DNA of 64,000 bases, taken from a bacterium. Its GTDB lineage: Bacteria > Margulisbacteria > Marinamargulisbacteria > JABIPA01. Made by a program: the position numbers and the translations under genes. This document shows positions 62,158 to 64,000 of the stretch, in pieces (the first letter of the stretch is position 1; each line of letters starts with the position of its first letter). Location: contig JABIPA010000065.1 in assembly GCA_018698675.1 (NCBI GenBank), forward strand, positions 1 through 64,000, written 5' to 3'. The notes below the pieces were generated by a model. That model ran no database searches, was not told the origin of the DNA, and saw only the letters and a program-made list of their open reading frames with translations.

Positions 62158-62550
62158 ATGTCAAAAATTATTTATTGTCGTTTTCTTGTTTTAATTGGAC
62201 TTTGTTTTACCCTACTTGGGTTAGTGAGTTGAGGATGGCCGGTTACTGAGACTAAGACGTATCATGCACCGAATTGGACGCCTGATAGACGTATTGTTGC
62301 TGAGGTACAGGTTGTAAAGCTTCAGAGGACATTAATTAGTAATTCTGAATATGTGGGTGGGTATACTGGGATTCATATTCCTAGTATTGAAAAAAAATAT
62401 ACAAAAAATGAAATAAAATATACAAATATTATAGAATCAAATAACAGGTTGATTAAAGAAATCTATAAAAACTTACCAGATATAACAGGTTCTCAAAAAG
62501 AATTCTTGAAAAATTTAGAAATAAAAAAAGTGCTCCCAAACCTTGACTGA
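62158..62550 (+). pseudogene. lipoprotein gene with TGA at the lipobox cysteine
   Basis: ATG at 62158 follows AGGGGA. It encodes MSKIIYCRFLVLIGLCFTLL and GLVS, a clean lipoprotein signal, and then TGA exactly where the lipid-bearing cysteine (TGT/TGC) should be. The same frame continues GWPVTETKTYHAPNW and on for 106 codons to TGA at 62548, ending VLPNLD. Upstream and downstream parts fit one small lipoprotein of about 130 residues. A point change from TGT or TGC is the simplest cause, so the gene is probably inactive. Other genes here end in TGA, so TGA is a stop. Confidence 0.65.
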
Positions 62551-62849
62551 TTTTTGTAGTTAATTAATTTCCAATCTTTTATTTTACTGCATTAAAAGAT
62601 ATAAACTCTACGTCGAAGCACTAATATAACTTGTTTTAGATATACAAATCATCACTAACTCCTCCAAACGATTGTTATTGCCAGAAATTCAAATTGTCAT
62701 TTTAAAAATTCATTATTCTTCAAACATAAACCCCTTACTTATAAATATATTCTATATATTTTAAATTTTGCAAAATATTGAGTTGTGATTTAACTACTGG
62801 TAGTTCACTAAAAAGAATAAAGATGATGACTATTTTTAGTACTAGATAT
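62551..62849. other. intergenic region, nothing recognised
   Basis: About 300 bp of AT-rich DNA. No reading frame, RNA gene, repeat or clear hairpin found. Confidence 0.4.
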
Positions 62850-63074
62850 CTATTTAACTGGTTTGGTATTTAAATGGGAACTTGCTTCTCTTTTAGCTGC
62901 ATTTGCCCGAAGTTCTGTAGGATCAAAACATGCCCCAGACGCTCCTGTGGCACTATTACTATGTGGAAGGTGGCTAGTTTTTGGAAATTTTAGATTGGAA
63001 AAAAATCGATTTCCAGTGGATGTAAATATTTTTGGTATTTGGTAAATCATATCTTTCTTTAGTATATGACTCAT
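62850..63074 (-). CDS. possible small protein (74 aa)
   Basis: The frame begins MSHILKKDMIYQIPKIFTST and ends EASSHLNTKPVK before TAG. Its residue mix is protein-like (Ser/Thr/Lys/Asn with an ATGASGACFDPTEL turn). AAGGAAG overlaps the first ATG region; the internal ATG (M9) has AAAGA ahead of it. A frame of similar length on the opposite strand (62863-63045) is less convincing, being rich in runs typical of antisense reading. No function assigned. Confidence 0.35.
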   Translation of the reverse strand: MSHILKKDMIYQIPKIFTSTGNRFFSNLKFPKTSHLPHSNSATGASGACFDPTELRANAAKREASSHLNTKPVK

Positions 63075-63374
63075 CTTCCTTATTTTAAATATAAATTGAT
63101 TATTCTCTAGTATCTTTATTAATTGAGTCAGAAACTTTTGCTCATTAAATGGCGTGACACTTACTTTGTTTTTCTGTTGATACCATATATATTTTGTAAA
63201 TCTCTTTTAAGTTTGTTGGTATTTTAGTGAATCGGTAACTTATGCAATATAGCATGACCATTCATGCTTCCTTATGATTCTAATATAAACGAATATTTTA
63301 TGATAATATTAAAATACATTTGTAAAAGGGATATTCTCAGTTACACTTACATATGAATCGTTGGGGGCAATTTT
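63075..63374. other. intergenic region, nothing recognised
   Basis: About 300 bp upstream of the second LRR-type lipoprotein gene. GGGG lies 7 bases before its GTG start. No other signal seen. Confidence 0.4.
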
Positions 63375-64000
63375 GTGGGAAATTCTAAAATAAAAAATTG
63401 GTTTAAATATTTACTTCTTCTTTTCTTCTTTTCGTATCTATTGATGTCAACAGGATGTTCTCGCTTAGAGGAACTATTAAAGATCGAACCAGTTATAGAT
63501 GGGCCAGTGGCGATTACTAATTATTCTTACATGAGAAAACTTGGTAAAACGGAGTTGGTTTGGGATAACCCTGCTGATACTAGTGTGTCTACCCTTACGG
63601 TTAATCGGTCTTTAAGTGAAATCACATATTCAAATGAGATGTTTTTTTCTGATTCAGAGATCAATCTAGTCACTACGATTACTGAGCTTATCCCTTCAAG
63701 TACAATTCGGGTAATGGATGAAAATACCGATGATGATAAGAGCTATTTTTATACGGTTAGTTCCTTAGATCTAAACAAGAATCTTTTAGCATATGTTAAT
63801 TTTAAAACGTCTATTGATAAATCCGCGCCTTCAGTAATTACGAATTTAACGTCACGTCGAATTAATGATGAAAATGTTGTACTAAATTGGGAGAATCCTA
63901 AGGATATTGATTTTGATTATGTTGTTATAAGGCGAAGCTCTATTGAGAATGGTGTTGAGGGTAGTGAAGTTTATGCTACCACAAATTTGGAAGTTTTTCT
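63375..64000 (+). CDS. second FN3/LRR-type lipoprotein, 3'-truncated by window edge
   Basis: Paralogue of the gene at 49996. From GTG at 63375 the signal region (KNWFKYLLLLFFFSYLLMST, then GC and SRLEELLKIEP) aligns residue for residue with the first copy, including its non-ATG start. Two FN3-like units follow: a divergent first (ELVWDNPADTSVSTLTVNRS) and a second much closer to the other gene (VVLNWENPKDIDFDYVVIRR). The frame is open at the window end after about 208 codons, so whether LRRs follow cannot be seen; by analogy they should. Confidence 0.8.
   Translation, partial: MGNSKIKNWFKYLLLLFFFSYLLMSTGCSRLEELLKIEPVIDGPVAITNYSYMRKLGKTELVWDNPADTSVSTLTVNRSLSEITYSNEMFFSDSEINLVTTITELIPSSTIRVMDENTDDDKSYFYTVSSLDLNKNLLAYVNFKTSIDKSAPSVITNLTSRRINDENVVLNWENPKDIDFDYVVIRRSSIENGVEGSEVYATTNLEVF

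Noticed and set aside
62863-63045. Plus-strand frame opposite the 74-aa gene
   Set aside because: Its composition (repeated Ala/Ser/Val/Leu from antisense codons) and lack of Shine-Dalgarno make it the shadow of the minus-strand frame.
1-64000. tRNA, rRNA, CRISPR arrays, insertion sequences or prophage genes
   Set aside because: I looked for cloverleaf-like GC-rich stretches, regularly spaced repeats and transposase or integrase motifs and found none I can support.

Overview
The window is AT-rich (about one third G+C by eye) DNA from a Gram-negative bacterium with an outer membrane: it encodes two small outer-membrane beta-barrels, lipoproteins and an RND pump fused to a TolC-like outer-membrane factor. 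I cannot name the phylum. Ordinary housekeeping genes (ABC-F ATPase, DEAD-box helicase, RsgA, RecQ, RlmK/RlmL-type methyltransferases, SDR, PhzF, ergothioneine genes) are interleaved with blocks of large, repeat-rich, eukaryote-like proteins: armadillo repeats, a MORN-like protein, a PP2C-type phosphatase, a RING/U-box-like protein and internalin-like leucine-rich lipoproteins. Such a mixture is typical of bacteria living in or on eukaryotic (often protist) cells; that lifestyle is inference.

Layout: 1-1220 two unknown genes; 1358-16724 mostly core genes (Uup-like, helicase, RND-TolC fusion, RsgA, rRNA methyltransferase, DMT transporter, PhzF, EgtD-EgtB); 16840-19930 divergent armadillo-type genes; 19936-22878 a YadGH-like ABC exporter, an ArsC/Spx-like protein and a membrane protein; 23160-24275 a MORN-like gene broken by a stop; 24363-26168 recQ; 26327-31558 accessory genes, including one long gene split at a (GT)6 tract that looks phase-variable; 31804-35372 beta-barrel, RlmK-like, RlmL-like, SDR; 35398-49857 accessory block (PP2C, HEAT/ARM giants, 2OG oxygenase, unknowns, beta-barrel); 49996-53201 LRR lipoprotein and PhyH-type dioxygenase; 53198-59541 a putative biosynthetic locus; 59831-64000 a RING-like gene, a decayed duplicate of the U32 gene, small genes, a lipoprotein gene with a TGA at its lipobox cysteine and a second LRR-type lipoprotein cut by the window end.

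The best candidate for an undescribed system is 53198-59541. An 82-residue peptide ending GCCSGGCCSGG is encoded directly upstream of two paralogous radical-SAM/SPASM proteins (second and third genes of one operon, the last two joined as TAAATG). A U32-type TIM-barrel Fe-S protein with its own sigma70-like promoter lies upstream, and a condensation-type acyltransferase, a flavin reductase-like protein and a 2OG-Fe(II) dioxygenase lie alongside. This reads as a RiPP (ribosomally made, post-translationally modified peptide) pathway with an unusual enzyme set. Secondary candidates are the (GT)6 phase-variable gene, the RING/U-box-like protein, and an exact 11-bp motif (TACGATAAATA) ahead of three accessory genes with near copies ahead of two more.
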